From the NCBI GenBank assembly GCA_029204045.2, contig JAQNDB010000479.1, positions 1 through 64,000 of the forward strand: a stretch of DNA of 64,000 nucleotides, given 5' to 3'. The notes below the pieces were generated by a model, which searched no databases, had not been told where the DNA came from, and was given only the letters and a program-made list of their open reading frames with translations. This document shows, piece after piece, positions 10,363 through 21,830 of this stretch; position 1 is the first letter of the stretch, and each line of letters begins with the position of its first letter. The translations under genes and the position numbers were made by a program. The stretch comes from Tillandsia leiboldiana (lineage: Eukaryota; Streptophyta; Magnoliopsida; Poales; Bromeliaceae).

Positions 10363-11687
10363 TCATGTGGGGAGCAGAAGGTGCTGATGGCCGCGGAAGG
10401 AGCTGGAGGACCTGCCCTGGGGCATGAACTCTGAATGTGACCGGCCTGTCCACAACGGTAACAACGGCCGTGTCTCTGCTGACAATGCATCGGTAAGTGC
10501 GGCCCTCCACAAAAGACACATCGCTCCTGACGGGGCTGCCGCGAAGTCTGCTGCTGCTGTGGGATGACTGCTGAGGTCGAGGCGGACGACGCTGCTGCGA
10601 AGACTGATGAGATGATCCCGATCTCTGGCGCCCCTGACGTCCACGACCCTGAGGATGGAATCGTGGGGGTCTCGGGGTCCCTGCCTACTCGACTGCCCCT
10701 CCTCCACCGGCGCCGGGCGCTTCGCCCCAGGAGTCCCTACGGGGGCTGGAGCCACCTCATCCATAACTACCTCTCCAGACTCAACATATAACGCCTGCTC
10801 CATCGAGGCCTCTAATGTCTGCAATCTGCGGGAGCGAACAAGCTGATAAATGTCCCGGCGCAGCCCCCGCTCAAACATGTAAACCTGGTGAGCCTCATCC
10901 CTGGCCACGTGAGGCATACTAGCCAACAGCTGATTGAAGTTAGCTATGTACACATGCACGGGCCTATCCCCCTGGCGGAGATTCCTCAGCTGCTCCTCCA
11001 GTCTCTGACGTACACTCTCAGGAAAGAAGGCCCCCAGAAGAAGTCTGCGGAACTCCGCCCACGGAAGAATCTGCGTCCCAGACGGACCAGCAGGCCGCAC
11101 ACGCCGCCACCAAGCCTCGGCGTTGCCCTCCAGATAATGCGCTGCCAAGAAGACCCGAAACCGATCGTCGACGAATAAACTCTCAAAGTGACGCTCCATG
11201 GCCGTAACCCAAGTCTCGGCCTCCCATGGCTCAGCACCCAGACCAGAGAAACGGGATGGATCGAACCGACGGAACCACATCAAGAGATCTACCGCTGCCT
11301 GCTGCTCAGAAGAAGAAAAAGGGCCCGACGACTCAGACGGTGGTCTGCAGGAAACCGGCTCGACAGGAACAGCTGGTGCTGACGGAACACAGGGGGCGCT
11401 GCAGCTGGCGAAGAGGGCACAGGGGAACTCTCAGGGGGTGCTACCACAGGCTGCGACCTCTGCTCTAACATAAGCATCATCCGACCCAAGGCCTCCTCCT
11501 GGCGTCGGGAAGCCTCCTCCTGGCGTCGGGAAGTCTCCTCCTGGCGCTGCACAGCCTCAGACATCTGTGCCAACTGGGCACGAAGCTCCAAAACCTCACT
11601 CTGCTGTCCCTGCCCCGAGTCCTCCGGCTCGGGCTCAGAGGAAGAAGGCTGCGAACGCGTCGACATCGTGCGTCGCGGAGGCATCAC
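10363..11687 (-). pseudogene. Gypsy gag (capsid and CCHC nucleocapsid)
   Basis: Translation starts at the minus-strand ATG at 11685-11687 (MMPPRRTMSTRSQ). An N-terminal glutamine/glutamate-rich coiled coil contains repeated SRRQEEA units. A capsid domain follows (FDPSRFSGLGAEPWEAETWV, then LEGNAEAWW and the IANFNQLLASMPHVARDEAH region, 11283-10700). A CX2CX4HX4C zinc knuckle (CYRCGQAGHIQSSC) is read in another frame at 10422-10463. Gag forms the virus-like particle and the knuckle binds element RNA. Frame breaks lie between 11289 and 11283 and near 10680, so the ORF is split in three. The ATG is about 275 nt after the primer site, a normal leader length. Confidence 0.88.
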
Positions 11688-11960
11688 TCGCCTGAGGGAA
11701 GAAGAGAAACAGTTAGAACCCCAAACAAAACACGACCCAATCTAGCGAAAGTCAAAGGGCATGTCCCCCTTCCTATAGTACTATGTTGTCTGCAGCCAAC
11801 ATAGTCGCCACCGAAGGAAGACATGTCGATCACTCATCCCATCCACTGGGAGAGTTAGGAACCCAATCAAGACTCTCGCTAACAGATTACGGCTCTCACG
11901 TAAGTCATCCTAGGGTCCAACCACAAGCCTAGGGTTTCTAAGTCCGCAATGACCTACATC

Positions 11961-11976
11961 CTAGGCTCTGATACCA
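11961..11976 (-). promoter_or_regulatory. Primer-binding site, tRNA-iMet type
   Basis: The minus strand reads TGGTATCAGAGCCTAG, matching the 3' end complement of initiator tRNA-Met. It starts 8 nt inside the 5' LTR edge at 11985. It fixes element polarity and the start of minus-strand DNA synthesis. Confidence 0.93.
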
Positions 11977-11984
11977 CTCTAATC

Positions 11985-14900
11985 TGTCACGCCCCGGGTC
12001 GGAACTGCGCCCCGGGCTCGCCAACAGATCCGCCGCCCATACGGGAAGCCCCGTATAGACGTAGCGACTAACCTGCAAAAGAGATCTACACTAAACAGAT
12101 ATCAGAGCTGAAAGTAAAAGCTGGATAAAATAAATACAACTCTAATAAAATATACAACCAGAGTCCTCACCAAAATACAAATATCTCTCAAAATAAGAAG
12201 AGTACAACTCAATCCTCACTACAAGGTCACTCGACAAGAACTCTCAAAAAGTAGGGAGGTACATCTACTCTCAAGCGACAACTGGTAGGGATCTATCTCG
12301 CGACTCCCTTACCTCGATCAGTCGGGTCAGCAACAGGTGCGGCAGGAACTGGAGTAGAAGAAGAAGTCCCTGGGGAAAAACACCACGACGGGTGTGAGAA
12401 CTACGTCCCAAGTAGTTCTCAGTGGGTGCCGCCAACAAGCCCGACGGTCTGCCCACTAAGTCCACTAGAGGCAAAAAGTAACAATGCAGTGCGGAAAGGG
12501 AAAAGCTGGTAAAGTAATCTCTACAGCTACTATGCCTCTATCTAGATGCTCAAAAGTGGGACAGAAAGAACATGATGCTACAACTAGCTCTCGACTCGAA
12601 TCACCCAATCACAACTGACTGCCGCATAGGGTCCAGTCAAACCTGCGCCTACCTACTGCCGTCACGTCCCGGGGGACCGGACTTACGTAGGGCGTCCGTG
12701 ACTGCCACTAACTGGCCCAGCCAGAGGGACTGTGTCCGTGACTGCCACTAACTGGCCCAGCCAGAGGGAACACTGCGTCGACAAGTCGCGATAGAAGAAC
12801 AGGCCCAACTCCGGAGTGGCTCTCGAGGGGAGCGACCCCACCAAGGAAAGTATCCGCGCATCTCTGTCGAGCTCAAATGTGGCTCATGCAGGCTATAATC
12901 CAAATCCTCGATCAACAAGATCGACTGAAACCAAAGGAACACTGTCTCACACACAGGCTGGAAAACTGCACAGCCGAGACTCACTGTCACTCAAAATAGC
13001 TCTCAAGATCTCAAATCTACAACCCAAGTCACTTTCCCAAGGAAACCTGGTCTACAGACTGCTAACAACTCCACTCGGTCCCCAGACACGAGTGTAAAAG
13101 CATCCCACAATAATCCGACCTCTCGACCCACTACTTGGGCGAGGAGAACTCTAAGTCCAGAGTGATATACAGAAAAGTGATGTGGGAATGTCTAGAGCAA
13201 TAAAACCTAGCCCAAGTTGAGGTCTTCTACAGTCTGGCTGAACATGCAACATGTGACAGTGGTGCTAGGTCAAGTTCCAAGATAAATAATAAACAACAGC
13301 TTGTAGGGAGCAAGATAATAATAATTAACAGCTTAGGGAGCAAGAATAATAATAATTAACAGCTTAGGGAGCAAGAATAATCACAGGATCATCTAACTAT
13401 AACAGGAACATCAATTCACGCCTTCTAGCATGCTGGACATCAAACATTAAAACATGCAAGTCCCTAAAGTTAGAATTAGTCCACAGTCCGCTGATCTTGA
13501 AAAGAGGTCACCCACCTGATGCGCTGATCAGTCCAAGTCCTACAGCTGATAATACCAGGAAAACTGCAACACCAAATCTAACAGGTCCAGCACAGCCCAA
13601 CAGCCCCTGGGTACAACACAAGGTTACTAAAACGCTTAACACCCAAAATCTTCCAAGAGAAACCATGCTGTAATTCAGCCGCAGAGATGCCAATAATTCA
13701 CCTGCAGAAAGTGCTCGATAAATTCCAGATAAAATACCCCGGTGTTCTACGCGTCGATAGCTTCGAACCAAGTACCTGCACGTCCAAAACGGAGTCCTCT
13801 ACGCTGAGATAAAAATCCGGCAAGGGAAGCACCCCAAACCAAACTGTACCAAATTCCTGTAACAACAAACCGCAGGAAAAGGAGATTCTCACCTTCGTGC
13901 ACAATCCAGAAAAATCTGAGAAAAATCCAGGAGATTCCTTGCGAAGAGTAGATGAATTTTGCCTTTTGAATCGCCTTGATCCGATGCCTGTGCGCAAAGC
14001 TACAGCAAGAACACCGCAGTGCTGTCCAAATATCCGCGAAGAAAAAGGGGTCAAAAGGGAGCTCGAAAAACTCTAAGATCATCACGGAAATCGAGGTAGC
14101 TCAAAACACAGGAGTTGAAGTCCTACCTGTCTAGAATCCGATGGCGCGAAAATCGTCGAAAAAGGAGGTCGGGGTGAGTCGGGAGAGCCCAAACACTGCA
14201 GAGGGACGAAGCGGGTCGAAGATGAACAAGCGTCGCGCCGCGCCGCAAAATAGTTAGCCTCGGGATGCGTGCCTCCGAAAATCCTCAAATTCCTCCAAAG
14301 AGTAAAGCTCGGTGTGGGGAAGAACTTCTCTGAAGGCTTCACAGGGAAAAGAAGAGGAAAAAAGCTTAGAAGAAGCCCAAGAAGCCTATTTATAGGCTGG
14401 GCCCAAGCACAAGTGGGCCGGGTTTCCGGGCGCAGAATTCAGGCGCCTTGCGCCCGGAAATCCGGTCGGACGAGCCCCGTCCGACGCGCCCGAAACCCCC
14501 AGGTGACGCCACGTCACCCCGCAACAGGAAACAGCGGCGCCGACGACCCGCAGAGCGCCACGTGGCCGTCCCGCGGTCAGCGGGGTAGGTACGGCCCCCC
14601 AACCGCACGCTGACGCGTGGCGCACTCGAGTGCGGCCACCACTCGCGTTGCGACGCGTGGCGCACTCGAGTGCGGCCGACAGCCGCGTCAGCGCCCCCCT
14701 GTGCGCCTACAGTCCCGAGGCGGGTCCCCACGCATTGCGTGCGCCGCGCGAACTGAGCCCGCCACTCAGCTGCCGCCACGTGTCCCTGCGCCGGGTCTAT
14801 GCACCCGCGCGGGGAACTACGTGGACCGAGCCCCCAGCGCCCGCCAATCGGGGACCGACACGTGGTCCCGCCCAGGATTCCTGCACCGGCGCTCAAACCG

Positions 14901-15372
14901 TGCACCCGCCGGTCAAACCCAGTGAACCGCACACCCAAGGCCAGCGAATCCCCGCCTGCCACGTGTCCTGCGCCGGGCTCATGCACCCGGCCGCGCCGCT
15001 CCGTGGACCGAACGTCGCGAACCGGCCAATTACAGGCCGCCACGTGGCAACCGGCGGTCCACCAACACCCCCGTGCACCAGAAAGTTCCGAAAACTTCCG
15101 GAAGCCCGTTTTTGGTCATCCGGACTCCAAATTTAACAAGCAAATAGCCGTTCTCAAGCGTTTTTCCGTGCTGAATCCAATTCCAACCTCTGTTTGGCCA
15201 AAATCCTTATAAAAATTTCGGCAAATGCAGCCGAAAGGCAACACAGTAAAAGATAACACACTGGGTCCACCTGTGGCATCCCCTTGATGCACCATGGACC
15301 AGATACACCAACACTAGGTGTTGTAAACAGTGGATTCACCAGGAAAGCTGCACGGGGTTTAGGGTCTCTACA
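11985..15372 (-). repeat. 5' LTR of the gypsy element (3388 bp)
   Basis: On the minus strand it runs TGTAGAGACC...GGGGCGTGACA. U3 contains CACGTGG (G-box) and CCAAT motifs between about 14520 and 15050. A TATA box (CCTATAAATAGG, complement 14387-14398) follows, and then a long transcribed part with AT-rich CAAGAATAAT repeats at about 13300-13385. An H2-type stem-loop lies at 12956-12975 (GGCTG/CAGCC arms) and a U5 hairpin at 12034-12061. A 40-bp unit is tandemly duplicated at 12694-12773. The LTR belongs to the same superfamily as those at 17424 and 23247, with clear homology at both ends. Confidence 0.92.
12034..12061 (-). other. U5 hairpin of the gypsy 5' LTR
   Basis: Arms CGCCCATACGGG and CCCGTATAGACG (plus-strand order) pair over 12 positions, allowing G-U on the RNA strand, around a 4-nt loop. 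It is the equivalent of the hairpins at 6361, 20561 and 27150, and lies about 60 nt from the primer-binding site in the RNA. Confidence 0.8.
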
Positions 15373-17280
15373 CCTATTGAGTAGCGATTTTAGTTCAATG
15401 AAATCGAACTTTGATAATTCTAAAATCCATCTTATACGCTAATTTGTACAGTTCGGCACGCTTTACGATGCTTCAGGCTTGTCAAACACAAATTTGGTCA
15501 GCGCCGCTGCGTTCAGAACGACGACGCCATTCAAATCGACTACCTGGATCGTCAGATTCGGACTCCAGACAGTCGATTGGCCGACGTTGGCCAGCGAGGG
15601 AATTAAATCAGGGAGTTACTATTCATTTCACTATTCACTTAAGTCGCGGGTCCCACCAGCTTCTTCGCTGATTTCTGGACGATCCGACCATCGGATCAAA
15701 AATCGGTCTATACCATTTTTAATCGATTCGATAAGACGGTCACACTGGCGATTTCATGTTTTCGAGATCAGACTCGGATCTGAAAGGCGGAAATAGTGCT
15801 TCGAAAACTGTGCAATCTGCACACCGGTATACAACCACTTAACTTTAATTTTTCATTTCCTCACACATATTCACATTTGAATTTTACTCTTTATTTTATT
15901 AACTTTTACAAACTCGAATTTCTCGAGTATTACATCTGACGAAAAACGAAAACAACTCCGTCAAGCCCAAAACTGCCCAAAAATCCTTGTCGACGGCGGC
16001 GGCGCGACAGGGTAATGGCGGCGCACGGCGCGGCCTGTCAAACGGCATGTGGCACAGCTCCTGGCGGCAGCGGGGTGCGGCCAGGCAGCGTCGCGGCGCA
16101 AGCAGCAGAGTGGCGCGGCGGTCCAGCAAAGCAGCGCGCGCAGGCGCACACGGCGGCGCGCGTGGGCGCACACGGCGGTGCGTGCAGCAGCGCACAGGCG
16201 GCGGCGTGCGGGTGGCAGTGCATGGGCGGCAGTGCGCGTGCGATGGCGCGCCTGACAGCGCGCATGCGGCTGCGCACCTCGACGACGTGCTGGCACGGCG
16301 GCGTGCCTATGCGGCACGCGGCAGCACGTGCGGCAGAGCCTAGGGCATCCAGCGGCGGTGGCTAGGGCATTTCGTGGCAGCGACGGCGGCGGCTCGGCTA
16401 GGGCATCGAGCGGCGGCCCCGGCTCGGCTAGGGCACCGAGCGGCGACAAACCCTCTGTCGACGACCGCCAATGAACTTCGCAAAGCGATTCCGCTAACGC
16501 CCAAAACCTGATGAAAGAAAACCAACGATCAAAACCCACGAACGAAAACCGACGAACGAACATAAACCAATCAAACAAAAACCAACCAATCGCTATCCGA
16601 CGAACGAAAGCCAACAATCAAACCAACGAATGAAACCCAACGATCAAATCGATGAATAAAAACCAACGATCGAACCAACCAACGATCAAACGGACAAATG
16701 AGAGCTAACGATCGCTAACCATGCTCCGGTGGGGAAGACAATGCGACTTCGCTCTCCGGCGATGATGGTGATCTCGGATCCGATCTCCGGTGATTGTGAC
16801 GTTTTCGACCTCGATTTCCGGCACGCACAACGAGGAAGAAGAAAAACCCGATCTTTAAAAATCTTTGAGAATAACCAAAATTACGGTTTTCACTTTTATA
16901 TTTTTGTACGTAAAAATCCCAAAACCATGATATTTAAGGGAGAACTTTAACAACTTTTTAACCGATCTTTAAAAGATCTTTAACAAATCTTTAACAGATT
17001 TTCTCAATAAGCATGCCCAACCATCGAAACGTCCCATAATCGCTAGCACGGATTTCGATGCATCGAAAGCCTTAACGGGTATCCTGAAACTTACCTTATG
17101 GACCCATTAACATCAAAACCTCATTCCGGAAGATCCATAAATCAGATTTTTAATCCGATCGCACCGTCATTCTCCGTTTAACGAGCTCTTTTGTGTTACG
17201 GTATTAACAACACGAAAATCCACACAAAACCAAAACCAAGGGTACACCTAACAATTAACTTTATCCCAACATTCAAACCG
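15373..17280. other. Unclassified repeat-like DNA without a recognisable gene
   Basis: This is the insertion target of the gypsy element. 15373-15930 is AT-rich with no coding match. On the minus strand TGTAATACTCGAG at 15934 resembles an LTR start, but no polypurine tract precedes it. 15985-16480 is very GC-rich with GGCGG and GCGCAC runs, including two near-identical copies of a segment containing CTCGGCTAGGGCA at about 16393 and 16423. 16505-16720 is a degenerate tandem array of about 12-bp units such as ACCAACGATCAAA and GACGAACGAAA. The open frames in this GC-rich part (for example minus 16617-15961) are low-complexity and I do not consider them genes. 16940-17280 is AT-rich non-coding sequence with TTTAAAAGATCTTTAAC repeats. 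Confidence 0.5.
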
Positions 17281-17358
17281 TCGTGGAGGGACACGTGGCG
17301 CGTGCTGATTGGAGGGGCAGGTCGGGGGCAAGTGCGGGCGGCATGGCGCCCACGCGGG

Positions 17359-17401
17359 GGGCGCCACGTGGCGCCCATGCGGGGGGCGCCACGTGGCGCC
17401 C
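17359..17401. repeat. Two 18-bp perfect palindromes around a G-box
   Basis: GGGCGCCACGTGGCGCCC occurs at 17359-17376 and again at 17384-17401, 25 bp apart, and a half copy follows. Each is fully self-complementary with CACGTG (bZIP/bHLH core) at the centre. They lie upstream of the TATA box of the interrupted LTR. Confidence 0.9.
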
Positions 17402-17744
17402 CAACATTGGGCGCCACTGGCCCTATGGTGACCCCGATCCCCGTGCTGCTTTCTCCATGACCCATGTAGTGGAACACCTATTAGTGGTGCGTCGGACCCG
17501 CAACGCGTCAAATGGACACGTTGGACAGACTCAGTGAGGTTTCTGGATCAAGCCTATCCTTCTGCTGCTTTCGCCAAATTTTAGAAAGGGTTTTAGGCTA
17601 ATCTGAGATCAGATTTGGATCCAGCACGGAAAAACATCAAAAATCAGCTATTTTATTTGTATTTTTCGGAGTCCGGATGCCCAAAAAGGGACACCCGGAA
17701 GTTTTATGCGCATTTTGGTGAATGGGGGAAGCCATGAACCGGAT

Positions 17745-17990
17745 GGATGCCACGTGGCGGCCTTTGATTGGCCTGCGCATGCGGCGCGGTCCACAGAGAG
17801 TTGCGCTGGTGCATGGACCGGGCGCGGGGGACACGTGGCGGCCTCGGATTGGCGGGCTCACGCGGCGCGGTCCACGGAGACACGCGGGCTGGCGCATGCA
17901 CCGGGGCGGGCCACGGGGTGGCCTGTGAGTGGCTGGCTCACGTGCGCACGGTCCACGCGTCAGGGGGAGCATGCCGGGGCGTTTGGGGCA
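17745..17990 (+). promoter_or_regulatory. 80-bp tandem promoter units with G-box and CCAAT (solo LTR U3)
   Basis: CACGTGG-type cores at 17751, 17832 and 17912 are spaced 80-81 bp. Each of the first two is followed about 12 bp later by an inverted CCAAT box (GATTGG) and then by GCGCGGTCCAC. The unit is present in the U3 of related LTRs (23572 onward; minus strand 14520-15050), always upstream of the TATA box. Confidence 0.75.
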
Positions 17991-19369
17991 GGTGACCGCC
18001 GTACGCGGGGCGCCACCGACCCCATGTGCCCCGGTCGGGCCATGCGACAGATCCCCAGCGGCCCCGCACACGCTGTCTGCTGTTCGGGACACGTGTTGGG
18101 CGCTGGGCGATCCGGGCGTTGGTTGTGGACCGGGCCGGGGGGCGAATTCGGGCACTGTTTGCGCCCGAATCCCCCCGGGCGCCCGAATTTCGGGCCCGAA
18201 AGCCCATTGGCTTTGTTTTTTTGTGGTTTTTGGTGGAGGCTTATAAATAGGTCGGTTTCTTGGGCCTTTAGTCCCTTTTCCCAAGCCCTTCTGCAACTGA
18301 GTCCTATTGCAAGTTTGTTCCTCATCTTGTGCTGCATCTTGTGAAGGAGTTTTGGAATTTTTAGAGGGCGCGACATCGACGGCTTCGGTGATTCGGCGCA
18401 GTGCGACGTTTATTCTTCGGTGGCCCATTTCCATCGCGTTTCGGTCCACGAGGTCCACATAGCTACTCGAAAGGAATTTTTGGATGATTTTTGTGGCGTC
18501 GGTTTTATGAGAGGCAGGCCTTCGATTTCCGTGTTGATCATCTTGCTTAATTCTGAGTTCTTGGCATGGTTTACGAGGCATTTTTGAACCCCTTTGTTGC
18601 TGGTGGTTTTTCTGGACAGCGGAGGCTTGTCAGAATTTTATCTCCACACTCGGTTATCGGATTTCGGCTTGTGAGGACTCGATTGACATATAATCTTCGT
18701 GTGGATCGCCATCGTATTTTTATTGGAATTTTTGAAGATTATCTCGCAGGTGGTATTTAAGCATTTTCTGGACTGTTTGTACAGCAGCATGTGTTTGTGG
18801 GAGTTTATGACTTATTGCAATGTTTGGACCATATCTTTGTACCTAAGAGGAGTTTTCTGGAGTTTTTGGACTCGTTGGAATCGTGGGAATCCGAGGATTA
18901 TCCCTATTCAGTTTCAGCCTATTTGGATCTTGGATTGATGCGCGCTTCAGGTGGGTTGCTTCGTCTCCAAAACCGGTGGACGGTTCTCTAACTCTATATT
19001 GTTAGTGAGCATGCATTATGTGAGCAGTATTAGAAAGCATGTTGTATCAGATAGGATTTTCTAGTGTGGTGATTCTGATCATGTTGATTATTACTTCCTA
19101 TCTGTGTTGATTAAATGTTAGTATTGGACTTGACCTAGCACTCTGTCATATGTTTGCATGTGTAAACCAGACTAGTAGAAAACCCTCACTTGGGCTAGGT
19201 TTATTTATGCTTTAGACATCCACACTTCGTATTCTATTCCTGGACATAGTGTTTTTTCTCGCCCGGGTAGTGGACTGAGTGGTCGGGATTTATTTTAGTG
19301 TGGGATGCATGTTACACTCGTGCTTGGGGGCAGAGTGGAGTCTGGTAGATGTAGCTGGTTTTATATCTG

Positions 19370-19711
19370 TGGCAGGAGCCGTTGGGTAAACAGTGGTCCC
19401 GGGTTATCGTACTTCTCTGTTTTCTTTGTCGTCACTATGTTAGTGACAGGGGTATACTAGTGATAGCAGGACCTAGAACCCAGACTGTTTTTGGATACAC
19501 ATGATTTCTATAAACTAATGTTTTTCCTTCCAAACTTCGAAAGGTTGAGTTTGGAGTCTGTTCTTATTTGATTGGGATTCTAGACACCGACCTTTCGGGA
19601 TTCTCGGACCCTTACTGTGTCGGTTGGTTCTTTCTTGTCTGTGAGTTGGATGTCCTGTTTTGGGAGCCGTTGGGTTGACGACGGTCCCGGCTGTTAAGTA
19701 CCTCCAGCCGG
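19370..19711 (+). other. Covarying stem-loops H1, H3 and H2 in the solo LTR
   Basis: H3 at 19536-19599 has a 12-bp stem TTCGAAAGGTTG / CGACCTTTCGGG (three G-U pairs) around a loop holding CTGTTCTTATTTGATT. H1 copies lie at about 19374-19409 (weak) and 19662-19688. H2 at 19687-19693 with 19705-19711 is CCGGCTG/CAGCCGG with loop TTAAGTACCTC. Arms differ from those at 5021-5290 and 25562-26310 by paired changes, whereas loops match. Confidence 0.72.
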
Positions 19712-20560
19712 TGGGTTAGTATTGTGAGTTGGACATTGTCGATTTGATTGATCGTGGATTTGGATTATAGCCTGCATGAGCCATATTGAGCTCGACAGAG
19801 ATGCCCGGATACTTTTCTCGGTGGGGTCGCGCCCCTCGAGTGCCGCTCCGGAGCTGGGCCTGTTACTTTGCTATCGCGACTTATCGACGCAGTCCCTCTG
19901 GCTGGGTCAGTTTTGGCAGTCACGGACGCCCTACGTAAGTCCCGTCCTCTTGTGGATGTGTGGCAGTAGGTGGGCGCAGGTTTGACTGGACCCCATGTGG
20001 CAGTCACTGTGATTGGGTTGATTGAGTATTTGGGTTAGAGTCGATGCATCATTTTCATCTGTATCACCCTTTGAGCATTGTAGATAGAGGCATGATAGTT
20101 GTAGACTCTTTCCATCTTATCTTTCCATTATTACAGTTTTCCTGTTATCTGATGCCTCTAGTAGACTTAGTGGGCAGACCGTCGGGCTTGGTAGCGATAC
20201 TGGCTGAGAACTACTGTGGGATGTAGTTCTCATACCCGCCGTGGTGACTTTTCCCAGGGACCCCTTTTCTAGTTCCTGCTGCTCCAGTTGCTGACCCTTC
20301 TGTTGCTGATCGAGGTGAGTGAGTCGCGAGCTAGTTCCCTACCCGTAATTGGAGTATAGCTGTACTCCTTTTGGACTTTAGTAGTACCTTCTGCTGGATT
20401 ATTGTTGTTAGTTACTTTTGAGGGTTTTATTTTTGAGAGACTTTTGTAGTGAGGTTCAGACATGTACTTTTGGAGTTGTATTATTTTATTTCAGTAGTCT
20501 ACTTTTCAGCTATGATATCTGTATAGCTGTAGTATCTTTTTTTTTGCAGGTTAGACGCTT

Positions 20561-20588
20561 CGTCTATACGGGGCCTCCCGTATGGGCG
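20561..20588 (+). other. U5 hairpin of the solo LTR
   Basis: CGTCTATACGGG and CCCGTATGGGCG pair over 12 positions (two G-U) around loop GCCT. Relative to 6361-6388, two base pairs have changed on both sides (A-T to G-C, G-C to A-T). Confidence 0.85.
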
Positions 20589-20813
20589 GCAGATCTGTTG
20601 GCGGGCCCGGGTCGCAGCCCGGAGCGTGACAGGCCCGCCTCGCCCCGCTGTCGGGCCACGCGTCAGCGCCCGATCGGCCGGGCGCCGCTGTCCCGTGTTC
20701 GGGACACGCGTCGCGCCCGGGCAGATCCGGGCGCTGCGCGGAGAGGAGGCCGGGGTGCGTTTTTCAGGGCTCGAATGTTTCGGGCGCCCGAAAACGCACC
20801 CCAAAAGGTTGAT

Positions 20814-20835
20814 CCCCCCCCCCCCCCCCCCCCCC
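20814..20835 (+). repeat. 22-nt poly-C run
   Basis: An uninterrupted run of 22 C lies just upstream of the TATA box of the older LTR fragment. Its true length is uncertain in any assembly. Confidence 0.9.
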
Positions 20836-21830
20836 ACCCACCCCTTTTAGCCTCTATAAATAGCTCTCTCTCCCTCTCTTTTCATTTTTTTTTTGTGGAC
20901 TTCGAGCTAAGCTCCTTTTGGCCGTGGATCCTTCCACTTGCTCTCCATCTCCCACAGAGATTTGATGATTTTTGGAGATATCGTCATCGGCGATTTCTGC
21001 GATTCGGCGCACTGCGACGTTCTTCTTCCGGTGTTCTTTTCCGTCGCATTTTGGTCCGCGGGCTCCCGTGGGCTACTCCGAGGGACTTTTTGAGTGATTC
21101 TTAAGGCATTGTCTTCATGACAGGTAGGACTACATTTCTTGTATTTACAACTTCCGCCCGTTTTGAGGTTTTACTGGGTTTTCTGGAGCTTCTTTAAACC
21201 CCCTTTTTCTGCGATAATTTTTGGACAGCGGCGGAGTATTTATGAATTTTCTCGGCCTACGATTGTTGGAATGAGGCGTATAAATGCTCGATTCATATCT
21301 ACACTTCGCGAGGAACGCAACAATGATTTTTTGGGATTTTTTTGAGGACTGTGCAGAGGTGAAATCCCTCGTTTTCTGTGCTATTTTTGCAAAACAGCAA
21401 GTACTGTTTTTGGAGATGCTACCGTTGATGCTTAATACGATACTTTTTGTAGTGGTTCGCAAATTGGGTGTTCTTGGACTCGTTGGAATCGTGGGAACCT
21501 GAGGATTATCCACGCTCTGTTTGGACTTTGGATCGACGCACACTTTTAGGTGGGTTGTTTCGTCTCCAAAACCGGTGGACGGTTCATTAATTCTATTGTA
21601 TAGAAAACATGCATGATTGTGAGATGTGTTAGGAAGCATGTTAGAGAGAGAGAGAGAGGATGTTCCTTGTGTTGTTATTGTGATCAAGTTGATTTAGGCT
21701 TCCTATCTGTGTTAAACTAAATACTATTATTGGAACTTGGACCTAGCACCCCGTCAAATGTTTGCAAGTGTAAACCAGGCTAGTAGAAAACTCCAACTTG
21801 GGCTAGGTTTATTTATGCTTTAGACATCCA

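Larger units (their letters stand above)
1..15372 (-). mobile_element. Ty3/gypsy chromovirus-like (Tekay/Del type) LTR retrotransposon, minus strand
   Basis: Two long LTRs (1-6754 and 11985-15372) flank an internal region of about 5.2 kb. On the minus strand that region reads gag, protease, RT, RNase H, integrase and a chromodomain-like tail, which is the Ty3/gypsy order. A tRNA-iMet-type primer site lies next to the right LTR and a polypurine tract next to the left one, so the right LTR is 5'. LTR ends are TG...CA on the minus strand (TGTAGAGACC...GTGACA). The left LTR begins about 61 bp before the window, judged by matching base 1 to base 12046, so its target-site duplication cannot be checked; the right flank is CCTAT (15373-15377). 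The left LTR is split by a solo LTR at 2973-6437. Frames are broken many times, mostly by single-base indels. The clade assignment rests on the FIDD RT motif and the C-terminal residues and is inferred. Confidence 0.9.
17419..20636 (+). mobile_element. Solo LTR (17424-20631) with TSD GGCCC and TA...CA ends
   Basis: GGCCC at 17419-17423 and 20632-20636 flanks a 3208-bp LTR that starts TATGGTGACC and ends GGAGCGTGACA. The same TATGGTGACC start is found at 23247, so TA...CA ends are a family trait here rather than a single mutation. There is no internal region, hence a solo LTR. In order it has a U3 with 80-bp G-box/CCAAT units (17751-17990), a TATA box (CTTATAAATAGG near 18240), the conserved segment at about 19130-19330, H1/H2/H3 stem-loops (19370-19711), and a U5 hairpin. 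Confidence 0.92.
17281..21830 (+). repeat. Older LTR fragment (17281-17423 plus 20637-21830) interrupted by a solo LTR
   Basis: After removing the insert and one TSD copy, ...CACTGGCCC joins GCCTCGCCCC..., giving a continuous LTR-like sequence. It has G-box motifs, a TATA box (CTATAAATAG near 20865) and the downstream conserved segment with GGACCTAGCACCCC, ending at GACATCCACAT near 21830. The usual LTR 3' half and CGTGACA end are missing. At 21831 it abuts the end of a Sirevirus fragment, so a deletion or recombination joined them. The start of the LTR is also not visible. Confidence 0.65.

Noticed and set aside
11961..11976. tRNA-Met fragment or tRNA gene
   Set aside because: Only the short complement of the tRNA 3' end is present, at the LTR edge. 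It is a primer-binding site.
15900..15934. LTR start (minus TGTAATACTCGAG) of another gypsy element
   Set aside because: No polypurine tract before it, no matching second LTR and no TSD in the window; kept only as a remark.
15961..16617. 218-codon minus ORF (and plus-strand ORFs) in GC-rich DNA
   Set aside because: Arg/Ala/Cys/His-rich low-complexity residues and open frames on both strands, as expected from GC-rich repeats; no domain.
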